NCBI GenBank assembly: GCA_902760965.1 | Contig: CACWIN010000026.1 | Span: 1 to 47,627, forward strand | From: an uncultured Bacteroidales bacterium | GTDB lineage: Bacteria > Bacteroidota > Bacteroidia > Bacteroidales > Bacteroidaceae | Reading direction: 5' to 3' | DNA length: 47,627 bases | Part shown: piece after piece, positions 41,311-47,627 of the stretch | Layout of the letters: each line of letters begins with the position of its first letter | How positions within the stretch are numbered: position 1 is the stretch's first letter | Program-made: the position numbers and the translations under genes | The notes under the pieces: generated by a model | Databases searched by the model: none | The model's input: only the letters and a program-made list of their open reading frames with translations | What the model was told of the DNA's origin: nothing

Positions 41311-43392
41311 ATGGAAACATATATTGTTAAACGTGATGGTAAGCACGAGGTGTTTACCATAGACAAGATTAAGGCTGCTATTGCCAAATCATTCCTTGCA
41401 TCGGGAGCGTTTGCTACCGAGGAGGTTATGACCGGTATCCTGAGCCGTCTGAACATTCAGAGCGGCATCAGTGTGGAGGAAATCCAGAACCAGGTTGAGG
41501 TGGCACTTATGGCCGAGGGCTATTATCAGGTTGCCAAGACGTACATGCTGTACCGCAACCGTCACGCAGAGGACCGTGAGACTAAATCCAAACTGGAGTT
41601 TCTGATGGGCTATTGTCAGGCTGCAAACGCTGCCGAGGGCAGTAAGTTTGATGCCAATGCTAATGTTGAGAACAAGAACATTGCAACTCTTATAGGAGAG
41701 TTGCCTAAAAAAGGCTTTATCCGCCTTAACCGCCGTCTGCTTTGCGACCGCATACGTCAGATGTTCGGTAAGGAGGTGGCAGATAAGTACATCAGCCTGC
41801 TGCATCAGCATTTTATATATAAGAATGATGAGACCAACCTGGCCAACTATTGCGCCAGTATAACCATGTACCCCTGGCTGCTTGGAGGTACCAAGTCAAT
41901 TGGCGGCAATGCCACTCAGCCAACCAACCTCAAGTCTTTCTGCGGTGGTTTTATCAATATGGTATTCATGGTATCATCCATGCTGTCCGGCGCATGCGCT
42001 ACACCGGAGTTCCTTATGTACATGAACTACTTTATTGAGAAGGAGTTCGGTGAGGATTACTACAAGCGTGCCGATGAGGTTGTGGACCTGAGCCTTAAGA
42101 AACGTACCATTGACAAGATTATAACAGACTGCTTCCAGCAGGTTGTATACTCAATCAACCAGCCTACCGGTGCACGTAACTTCCAGTCAGTGTTCTGGAA
42201 TATAAGCTACTATGACCGCTACTACTTTGAGTCACTGTTTGGCGAGTTCCGCTTCCCGGACGGCGAAAAGCCTCACTGGGAGTCACTCAGCTGGCTGCAG
42301 AAGCGTTTCATGAAGTGGTTCAACCAGGAGCGTCTGCGCTGCGTGCTTACATTCCCTGTTGAGACCATGGCTCTTCTTACCGAGAACGGCGACGTTAAGG
42401 ATAAGGAGTACGGTGACTTTACAGCCGAGATGTATGCCGAGGGTCATTCATTCTTTACCTATGTAAGTGACAATGCCGACTCTCTGTCAAGTTGCTGCCG
42501 TCTGCGCAACCAGATTACCGATAACGGATTCTCATATACACTGGGTGCAGGTGGCGTGAGCACCGGTTCCAAGAGCGTGCTTACCATTAACCTGAACCGC
42601 TGCGTACAGTATGCATCACGCATGGGTATACCTTATCAAAAGTATATAGAGGAGGTAGTTGACCTGATGCACAAGGTTCAGCTGGCCTACAACGAGAACC
42701 TTAAGGAGTTGCAGAGCAAGGGTATGCTTCCGCTTTTTGATTCCGGTTATATCAACATCGGCCGTCAGTACCTGACTATTGGCGTAAACGGTCTTGTTGA
42801 GTCAGCAGAGTTCCTGGGTATCGAGATTACTGACAACCCGCGTTACACCGAGTATGTGCAGACCGTTCTGGGTATTATTGAGAAACTGAACAAGCAGTAT
42901 CGCAGCAAGGGTGTCATGTTCAACTGTGAGATGATTCCTGCTGAGAACGTAGGTGTAAAGAACGCCAAGTGGGATAAGGAGGATGGCTACGTTGTACCGC
43001 GTGACTGCTATAACAGCTATTTCTACAAAGTTGAGGATACAACTCTGAACGTTATTGACCGATTCCGTCTGCACGGTGTCAAGTATATTGAGCATCTGAC
43101 CGGTGGATCGGCTCTGCACTGCAACCTTGAGGAGCATCTGTCAAAGGCTCAGTACCGTCAGCTGCTCAAGGTGGCCGCTCAGGAGGGATGTAACTACTTT
43201 ACATTCAATATTCCCAATACCATCTGCAACGATTGCGGTACTATTGACAAGCGTTATCTTAAGGAGTGCCCGCACTGCCACTCAACCAACGTGGATTATC
43301 TGACACGTATCATCGGTTATATGAAGCGTGTGAGCAACTTCTCGGCTGCTCGTCAGGTTGAGGCAAGTAAACGTTACTATGCCACTCTTTAA
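41311..43392 (+). CDS. nrdD: Anaerobic ribonucleoside-triphosphate reductase (class III)
   Basis: A 693-residue class III reductase. It has an N-terminal ATP-cone (METYIVKRDGKHEVFTIDKIKAAI, about 1-90), the glycyl-radical enzyme barrel, and active-site Cys regions (LKSFCGGFINM, SLSSCCRLRNQ). A C-terminal zinc site follows (CNDCG and CPHCH, about 640-657). The radical glycine is about Gly669 in TRIIGYMKRV. It makes dNTPs without oxygen, using a glycyl radical installed by NrdG. ATG 41311 is chosen over 41284: it aligns with the family start, and the longer form adds nine residues without homology. Control by a cobalamin riboswitch suggests a B12-dependent reductase also exists in this genome. 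Confidence 0.95.
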   Translation: METYIVKRDGKHEVFTIDKIKAAIAKSFLASGAFATEEVMTGILSRLNIQSGISVEEIQNQVEVALMAEGYYQVAKTYMLYRNRHAEDRETKSKLEFLMGYCQAANAAEGSKFDANANVENKNIATLIGELPKKGFIRLNRRLLCDRIRQMFGKEVADKYISLLHQHFIYKNDETNLANYCASITMYPWLLGGTKSIGGNATQPTNLKSFCGGFINMVFMVSSMLSGACATPEFLMYMNYFIEKEFGEDYYKRADEVVDLSLKKRTIDKIITDCFQQVVYSINQPTGARNFQSVFWNISYYDRYYFESLFGEFRFPDGEKPHWESLSWLQKRFMKWFNQERLRCVLTFPVETMALLTENGDVKDKEYGDFTAEMYAEGHSFFTYVSDNADSLSSCCRLRNQITDNGFSYTLGAGGVSTGSKSVLTINLNRCVQYASRMGIPYQKYIEEVVDLMHKVQLAYNENLKELQSKGMLPLFDSGYINIGRQYLTIGVNGLVESAEFLGIEITDNPRYTEYVQTVLGIIEKLNKQYRSKGVMFNCEMIPAENVGVKNAKWDKEDGYVVPRDCYNSYFYKVEDTTLNVIDRFRLHGVKYIEHLTGGSALHCNLEEHLSKAQYRQLLKVAAQEGCNYFTFNIPNTICNDCGTIDKRYLKECPHCHSTNVDYLTRIIGYMKRVSNFSAARQVEASKRYYATL

Positions 43393-43848
43393 ATGAAGAT
43401 TGCATCGTACGATATTGTATTTCAGGATGTACCGGGAGAGGTTACGCTATCGCTTAACCTCTCCCAGTGTCCTAATTGCTGCCCCGGTTGCCATAGTCCG
43501 CAGCTTCAGGAGGATATCGGCTATCCTTTGGATGATGAAATGCTTGATGGACTTTTGGAGCGCTATGGCCATGACGTGACTTGCGTCTGCTTTATGGGCG
43601 GTGACCGTGAACCGGCAGAAGTGATGCGTTTGGCAGACCGAGTGCACAAGGCCGGCCTTAAGACTGCATGGTACTCCGGTAAGCCGCAACTTCCGGAATG
43701 CTTTGACAGCGACGCTCTTGATTACGTGAAGATAGGGCCGTACATCGAAAAGTATGGCCCGCTTCCCAATCCTAATACCAATCAACGTATGTATCGGATT
43801 GATCAAGGAAATCTAATAGATATAACCTCAAGTTTCAGGAAACGCTGA
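43393..43848 (+). CDS. nrdG: Anaerobic ribonucleotide reductase-activating protein
   Basis: A 151-residue radical SAM activase with the C-x3-C-x2-C iron-sulfur motif (Cys26, Cys30, Cys33 in QCPNCCPGCHSP) and a CVCFMGGDRE SAM-binding segment. It installs the glycyl radical on NrdD. The ATG follows the nrdD stop directly with no gap, so translation is coupled. The length is normal for NrdG. Its stop is followed after 14 bases by a 40-bp perfect inverted repeat. Confidence 0.95.
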   Translation: MKIASYDIVFQDVPGEVTLSLNLSQCPNCCPGCHSPQLQEDIGYPLDDEMLDGLLERYGHDVTCVCFMGGDREPAEVMRLADRVHKAGLKTAWYSGKPQLPECFDSDALDYVKIGPYIEKYGPLPNPNTNQRMYRIDQGNLIDITSSFRKR

Positions 43849-43862
43849 ACGAAGAGAGGGCG

Positions 43863-43970
43863 CAAAGAGGGGCACAAAGGGGACGGTTCTTTTTGTGCCC
43901 CTCTCTACAACACCTCCTAGAGCAATAATTAGGGGCACAAAAAGAACCGTCCCCTTTGTGCCCCTCTTTG
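43863..43970 (+). repeat. Perfect 40-bp inverted repeat of REP-like type
   Basis: Arms 43863-43902 and 43931-43970 are perfect complements with a 28-base loop. Each arm contains CACAAAGGGGACGGTTCTTTTTGTG, so it is itself a palindrome within a larger palindrome, flanked by GGGGC(A)CAAAG units. It fills the gap between two convergent genes and may act as a bidirectional transcript end. Confidence 0.85.
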
Positions 43971-43987
43971 TGCCCCGATGGTCGGGT

Positions 43988-44587
43988 TTAGAATTGAGGA
44001 AAACCAGGTCGCTGTTGGTTTTGCTGGAACTGCCGGTTTTGCTGGAACTGATGTCCGCGGGTTTGTTGGATATCCTTAAGGATCTGGCTGTTGAACTGCT
44101 CCTCGGCGTTCTGGATCTTTAGGATCTTGGAGGCGGGGAGAACCTGCTTGAACTTTTGCAGATACTCTTTTTCCAGCTCAGCTATTTTGATGTTTACATC
44201 GGCTTTGGCATCGATTGCTTTAAGACTGCCATCCTCCGATATCATAGGACCGCCCTCCTCACGCATAATGCGACGGATCTCGCGGTTTAGTTCACGCTTT
44301 TTTTGCTGCAACTCGTTATAGATGGGAAAGAAAGCGTTGGCTTCGTCCTGAGTCAGACTGGCCTGGTTGGTAAAGAACTCTTTCTGCTGCTCCCAATACT
44401 CGGCAGGCGAGAACTGTTCGTTGCGGTTGGGGCCTTGTGGTTGTTGTATGTTCTGATTGCGGTTCTGGCGTTGCCAACCCTGCCAACCCTGTCTGGGCTG
44501 CGGCGCTCCCGGAAACTGCTGATTCTGACCATAAGCCGATACTACGGCCAGCATACAGCATATAAGCAGTATGGCGGATTTTTTCAT
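43988..44587 (-). CDS. Periplasmic LTxxQ-like (Spy/CpxP-type) protein
   Basis: A 199-residue exported protein with a signal peptide (MKKSAILLICCMLAVVSAYG). The mature part starts with a Gln/Asn/Pro/Gly-rich segment (about 22-60). A helical region with ASLTQDEANAFFPIYNELQQKKRELNREIRRIMRE and LEKEYLQKFKQVLPASKILKIQNAEEQF follows, matching the LTxxQ-type helical arrangement of envelope-stress chaperones. The tail is again Gln-rich. The start is ATG 44587; a TTG nine bases upstream would overlap the preceding gene and spoil the signal peptide. It is the last gene of a sigma factor-membrane protein-periplasmic protein cluster, an envelope stress module by context. Confidence 0.75.
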   Translation of the reverse strand: MKKSAILLICCMLAVVSAYGQNQQFPGAPQPRQGWQGWQRQNRNQNIQQPQGPNRNEQFSPAEYWEQQKEFFTNQASLTQDEANAFFPIYNELQQKKRELNREIRRIMREEGGPMISEDGSLKAIDAKADVNIKIAELEKEYLQKFKQVLPASKILKIQNAEEQFNSQILKDIQQTRGHQFQQNRQFQQNQQRPGFPQF

Positions 44588-44592
44588 AACGG

Positions 44593-44964
44593 TCAATATG
44601 ATTCTACAAGTGTGTAATACAGAGTCCAGTCATCAATCATGGCTGTTTCAAGGAACGAGTCAATATACTCGTCAGAGTAGATAGTGGTTTCCTGAGCTTG
44701 TGCCACCTGTGTCTGGCTGTTGCGGGAGGTAATGCCTACAGCGGCCTTAATGCAGAAGAAAATACCGGCAAATGCGGCTGCGGCATACAGGTAAGGCCTG
44801 ATGCGCATCCACGGAGTTACCTTAATGCTGGTGGAATAGATTGATTCCTGTTCGGGCAGGGCAGCCATTATGTTCTGCGTAAGGTTTTCAAAGTAACCTT
44901 CCGGAACTGTGAACGGTCTGCGGGGCTCGCGTTCGTCAAACTTATATGTCTTTTCCTCTTTCAT
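44593..44964 (-). CDS. Small single-pass membrane protein, putative anti-sigma factor
   Basis: A 123-residue protein: a charged N-terminal cytoplasmic part with RRPFTVPEGYFENLTQNIMAALP (about 17-40), a membrane helix at about 58-80, and an acidic C-terminal tail ending DWTLYYTLVESY. The VPEGYFENL motif is common in Bacteroidetes proteins encoded beside ECF sigma factors. Position between a sigma factor and a Spy-like periplasmic protein supports an anti-sigma or stress-sensing role, without proof. The start is ATG 44964; the longer frame to 44991 would need a TTG start. The stop sits just before the next gene's start. Confidence 0.65.
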   Translation of the reverse strand: MKEEKTYKFDEREPRRPFTVPEGYFENLTQNIMAALPEQESIYSTSIKVTPWMRIRPYLYAAAAFAGIFFCIKAAVGITSRNSQTQVAQAQETTIYSDEYIDSFLETAMIDDWTLYYTLVESY

Positions 44965-44996
44965 CACTTGTTTTGACTGGCAAACAGACAAATGGT

Positions 44997-45560
44997 TTAA
45001 TCAATATTATTGAAATACTCTTCAATTTTCTTTACAGCTATGTGAAAAGATGCCTTGAGGGCACCCACGCTGGTTCCAAGGACCTCGGATATTTCTTCGT
45101 ATTTCATTTCGTTGAAATACTTCATGTTAAATACCATGCGCTGCTTGTCGGGCAGGGTGGCTATTGCCTCCTGTAGTTGGCGCTCGGTCAGGTCTCCGTC
45201 AAAATATGGGTCGCTTTCAAGTTGGTCGGCTATGCTCATTTCGCCATCCTGGTCGGTCTCCAACGGAACAGTGCTCTTTTGCTTGTTCAGGAAAGACAGG
45301 GTTTCGTTGACCGCTATCCTGTATAGCCATGTGGAGATTCTGGAGTAGCCCATAAATGAATCCAGGTTTATCCAGGCCTTAATGAAAGTATTCTGCAGTA
45401 TATCGTTGGCGTCGTCATGAGACAGCACCATATGGCGTATCTGCCAGTATAACTGTTCGCTGAAATTGTTGACAATGGACTCAAATGCGCGACGGCGTGA
45501 GATTTCATCCTCGCGGAGCATCTCAAGAATTCTTTTTTCGTCGTACGCCATCATTGCCAT
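44997..45560 (-). CDS. ECF-type RNA polymerase sigma factor
   Basis: A 187-residue sigma factor with region 2 (about 22-92; DDANDILQNTFIKAWINLDSF and STWLYRIAVNETLSFL) and region 4 (about 128-183; LPDKQRMVFNMKYFNEMKYEEISEVLGTSVGALKASFHIAVKKI). Regions 1 and 3 are absent, so it belongs to the ECF group. In Bacteroidetes, RpoE-like members of this kind control envelope and general stress genes. It starts 3 bases after the rnz stop on the same strand and is followed 32 bases later by the putative anti-sigma gene. MAMMAYDEKR has several Met codons; the first is kept. Confidence 0.93.
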   Translation of the reverse strand: MAMMAYDEKRILEMLREDEISRRRAFESIVNNFSEQLYWQIRHMVLSHDDANDILQNTFIKAWINLDSFMGYSRISTWLYRIAVNETLSFLNKQKSTVPLETDQDGEMSIADQLESDPYFDGDLTERQLQEAIATLPDKQRMVFNMKYFNEMKYEEISEVLGTSVGALKASFHIAVKKIEEYFNNID

Positions 45561-45563
45561 AGT

Positions 45564-46478
45564 TCAGATTGTAATGGTAAGGTTTTCTTTTGCCAGTATG
45601 GTGTTAGCAAAAATCGGCTTTGCCTCGTCAAGTAAAATTGTCTCATCCGGATAACGTGCCGAAAAATGGCCAAGTACCAGCTTTCCTGCATTTGCCTCCT
45701 GTGCAGTAAGGGCAGCCTGGACGGCGGTACTGTGAAAGTGTTTTTTGGCGCGGTCCTGGTCCTGATCCGAATATGTGCAGTCGTGATAAATAAGGTTCGA
45801 TCCCTTGATCAATGGAATCATTGAGGGATTATAGGCGGTATCACAGCAGTATGCATAGCTACGGGCAGGCTCGGACGGGAAGGTAAGGCGGTCGTGCGGA
45901 ATGACCGTACCGTCCGATGTAACAAAATCGCCGCCTTCCTTGATGCGATTGTAGTCCCACATGGGAACGCCGTAAAAATTGGCAGCGTCACGGTCCAGAT
46001 GGTCCGATGTAGGCTTCTCGGTAAACAGGAAACCGGCGCACGGAACACGATGCTTGAGCGGGAATGATGTTATAGTGAGCGAACGGTCCTCATAGATTAC
46101 TGTAGTGGCCGAAGGGTCAAATCCCTGGAACTCTACTTGGTATTCCAGATCACGGCAGTAAAAATCCATCTCTTGGCTGAGCATTGGTCCCAGTTCCTGA
46201 GGCGCATGTATATAAAGAGGTGCAGTTCTTCCAAGCAGCCCGAATGATGATATCATGCCCAACAGGCCAAAGCAGTGGTCACCATGAAGGTGGGAAATGA
46301 AAATATGGTTGATTCGGGCAAATGCAACGCGTGAACGGCGAAGCTGAATCTGAGTGCCTTCGCCGCAATCTACCATAAACAGCTTACCACGCACCTCAAC
46401 AACCTGCGAAGATGTGTAGTGCTTGGGGCTAGGTGTGGCAGATCCACATCCCAATATTGTGATCTGGAACTTTTCCAT
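45564..46478 (-). CDS. rnz: Ribonuclease Z
   Basis: A 304-residue metallo-beta-lactamase-fold RNase of the short form. The zinc-binding motif HLHGDH is at residues 63-68 in FISHLHGDHCFGLLG, preceded by CGEGTQIQLRRS. Later metal ligands are seen in YCCDTAYN and LVLGHFSARY, and the exosite region PLKHRVPCAGF is present. It removes the 3' trailer of tRNA precursors in the cytosol, consistent with a tRNA gene in this window that lacks an encoded CCA. The gene has its own -7 box behind the rpsA terminator and probably leads the sigma factor cluster. Confidence 0.95.
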   Translation of the reverse strand: MEKFQITILGCGSATPSPKHYTSSQVVEVRGKLFMVDCGEGTQIQLRRSRVAFARINHIFISHLHGDHCFGLLGMISSFGLLGRTAPLYIHAPQELGPMLSQEMDFYCRDLEYQVEFQGFDPSATTVIYEDRSLTITSFPLKHRVPCAGFLFTEKPTSDHLDRDAANFYGVPMWDYNRIKEGGDFVTSDGTVIPHDRLTFPSEPARSYAYCCDTAYNPSMIPLIKGSNLIYHDCTYSDQDQDRAKKHFHSTAVQAALTAQEANAGKLVLGHFSARYPDETILLDEAKPIFANTILAKENLTITI

Positions 46479-46492
46479 ATTTGGTTACACCA

Positions 46493-46500
46493 CAAAAGTA
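46493..46500 (-). promoter_or_regulatory. -7 box of rnz
   Basis: Minus strand TACTTTTG (46500-46493), 14 bases before the rnz start, directly behind the rpsA terminator T-run. The -33 region would fall inside the terminator stem. Confidence 0.5.
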
Positions 46501-46501
46501 C

Positions 46502-46527
46502 AAAAAAAAGGACCGCAACGTGCGGTC
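46502..46527 (-). terminator. Intrinsic terminator of rpsA
   Basis: On the minus strand a 10-bp GC-rich stem (46530-46521 pairing with 46517-46508), 3-base loop, followed by a run of T (46509-46502). It is placed 23 bases after the rpsA stop and is the clearest intrinsic terminator in the window. Confidence 0.85.
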
Positions 46528-46553
46528 CTTTCTTAAAATGTGATAAACAGGGA

Positions 46554-47627
46554 TTACTTACCACCTTCCAGCTGCTCCTTGAGAGCTGCAAGAGCATCGA
46601 TATCACCAAGTGTGGTCGAAGCAGCCTGGTTCTGAATTGCAGGCTCCTCCTTCTCCTTCTTGGCGCCGGCCTTACGGGCTGCTTTCTTCTCAGCCTTAGC
46701 CTCTGCCTTTGCGATATCCTCAAATATGCGGCTGTGTGAAAGGATGATTCTCTTGGAATCCTTGTTGAACTCAATAACCTTGAACTGGAGAGTCTCACCC
46801 TGCTGAGCCTGTGAGCCGTCCTCCTTAACAAGATGCTTGGGAGTAGCAAAACCCTCAACGCCCTCGGCGAGCTGTATTACTGCACCCTTATCCATCATCT
46901 CAATGATCTTACCCTCGTGGATTGAATCAACTGTGTAGATTGACTCGTAAGCATCCCAAGGATTCTCCTCAAGCTGCTTGTGACCAAGGCTGAGACGACG
47001 GTTCTCCTTGTCTATTTCAAGAACTACAACATCAATTGAAGCACCGATGGTGGTGAACTCTGAAGGATGCTTAACCTTCTTGGTCCAACTCAGGTCGCTG
47101 ATGTGGATCAGGCCGTCAACACCCTCCTCAATCTCAACAAAGATACCAAAGTTGGTAAAGTTGCGAACGGTAGCGGTGTGCTTTGAACCGATAGGATACT
47201 TCTCCTCAATGTTCTCCCAGGGATCCTGCTTGAGCTGCTTGATACCCAGAGACATCTTGCGCTCGTTGCGGTCAAGTGTCAGGATAACGGCCTCAACCTC
47301 GTCGCCAACCTTGATGAAGTCCTGAGCTGAACGCAGGTGCTGGCTCCATGACATCTCTGATACGTGGATCAGACCCTCTACGCCCGGAGCAATCTCGATG
47401 AATACCTTACCCTTGACAACGTCGCCAACCTTGAGGTTGGGATCCAGAGAATCCCATGGGTGCGGAGTGAGCTGCTTGAGACCAAGAGCGATACGCTTCT
47501 TCTCATCATCAAAGTCAAGAATAACAACGTTGATCTTCTGGTCAAGCTCAACGATCTCCTTAGGATCGCTTACGCGGCCCCAGCTGAGGTCTGTGATATG
47601 GATAAGACCGTCAACACCGCCCAGGTC
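46554..47627 (-). CDS. rpsA: 30S ribosomal protein S1, C-terminal part (5' end outside window)
   Basis: 357 codons of the C-terminal part; the frame is open to the window edge. It shows successive S1/OB repeats with the usual GLIHISDLSW-type strand: GGVDGLIHITDLSW, GVEGLIHVSEMSW, GVDGLIHISDLSW and GVEGFATPKHLV. Each repeat ends in (I/L)SLG(I/H)KQL or equivalent, followed by a Lys/Ala-rich tail. S1 binds mRNA and aids initiation on the 30S subunit, important in Bacteroidetes where Shine-Dalgarno use is weak. The second visible repeat reads GDVVKGKVFIEIAPGVEG, lacking about eight residues (the usual ADYGA strand) present in the neighbours, a possible in-frame deletion. Confidence 0.95.
   Translation of the reverse strand, partial: DLGGVDGLIHITDLSWGRVSDPKEIVELDQKINVVILDFDDEKKRIALGLKQLTPHPWDSLDPNLKVGDVVKGKVFIEIAPGVEGLIHVSEMSWSQHLRSAQDFIKVGDEVEAVILTLDRNERKMSLGIKQLKQDPWENIEEKYPIGSKHTATVRNFTNFGIFVEIEEGVDGLIHISDLSWTKKVKHPSEFTTIGASIDVVVLEIDKENRRLSLGHKQLEENPWDAYESIYTVDSIHEGKIIEMMDKGAVIQLAEGVEGFATPKHLVKEDGSQAQQGETLQFKVIEFNKDSKRIILSHSRIFEDIAKAEAKAEKKAARKAGAKKEKEEPAIQNQAASTTLGDIDALAALKEQLEGGK

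Overview
The window is a continuous stretch of a Bacteroidales chromosome, probably close to Prevotella/Bacteroides. The evidence is many promoters with the Bacteroidetes -7 box TAnnTTTG (often with TTTG about 20 bases upstream), few strong Shine-Dalgarno sites, and family content typical of the order: a NVEALA-like leader protein, a BF3164/DUF5128-type beta-propeller lipoprotein, large FtsX-type permeases, a DbpA-domain DEAD helicase and a 302-residue-class RNase Z. The genus is inference. No phage, IS element or CRISPR array was seen.

Layout. 1-3.2 kb: a tRNA-Met (CAU), a TetR regulator with fabG, an RluA-type pseudouridine synthase, and a convergent cyclophilin lipoprotein. 3.3-13.6 kb: a co-directional run of sugar nucleotidyltransferase, ABC-F protein, two tandem M13 peptidases (the second without a signal peptide), a U32/RlhA-like protein and a GH30 hydrolase. 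13.6-17.1 kb: an AT-richer operon with its own promoter and a ~310-base leader. It encodes a NVEALA-like exported protein, a beta-propeller lipoprotein, a membrane-anchored thioredoxin-like protein (CEKC) and a dedicated signal peptidase I. This is the best candidate for a little-described export or maturation system. 17.1-18.6 kb: mazG and a higBA toxin-antitoxin pair. 18.9-25.5 kb: valS, a coiled-coil membrane protein, a DEAD-box helicase broken by an internal deletion, and a serine hydrolase.

25.5-38.3 kb: a tripartite ABC efflux locus with three large FtsX/MacB-like permeases, one ATPase, a response regulator and histidine kinase, and a divergently oriented TolC-HlyD pair. Three promoters in this locus share the same architecture: a 17-base operator of the form TGTC-N9-GAC(A/G), ending 59-60 bases before the -7 box. 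The response regulator has a receiver and a Fis-type helix-turn-helix but no AAA+ domain. It is the obvious candidate to bind these operators.

38.3-43.9 kb: a TonB-dependent receptor and a NikR-like regulator, whose promoter is flanked by a perfect 15-base inverted repeat. Divergent from these, a cobalamin riboswitch precedes nrdD-nrdG (anaerobic ribonucleotide reductase and activase). 43.9-47.6 kb, minus strand: rpsA (5' end outside the window), its terminator, rnz, then an ECF sigma factor, a small membrane protein (putative anti-sigma) and a periplasmic LTxxQ-like protein.

Intergenic spaces carry several REP-like palindromes built on an AAAGGGG(A/T)CG core. Some are very long perfect inverted repeats (47 and 40 bases per arm), and one lies inside the helicase coding sequence. 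A second dispersed element, with TTGGC tracts and a GGRGC...GCYCCGTAAC hairpin, occurs near 1.6 kb and 40.3 kb.
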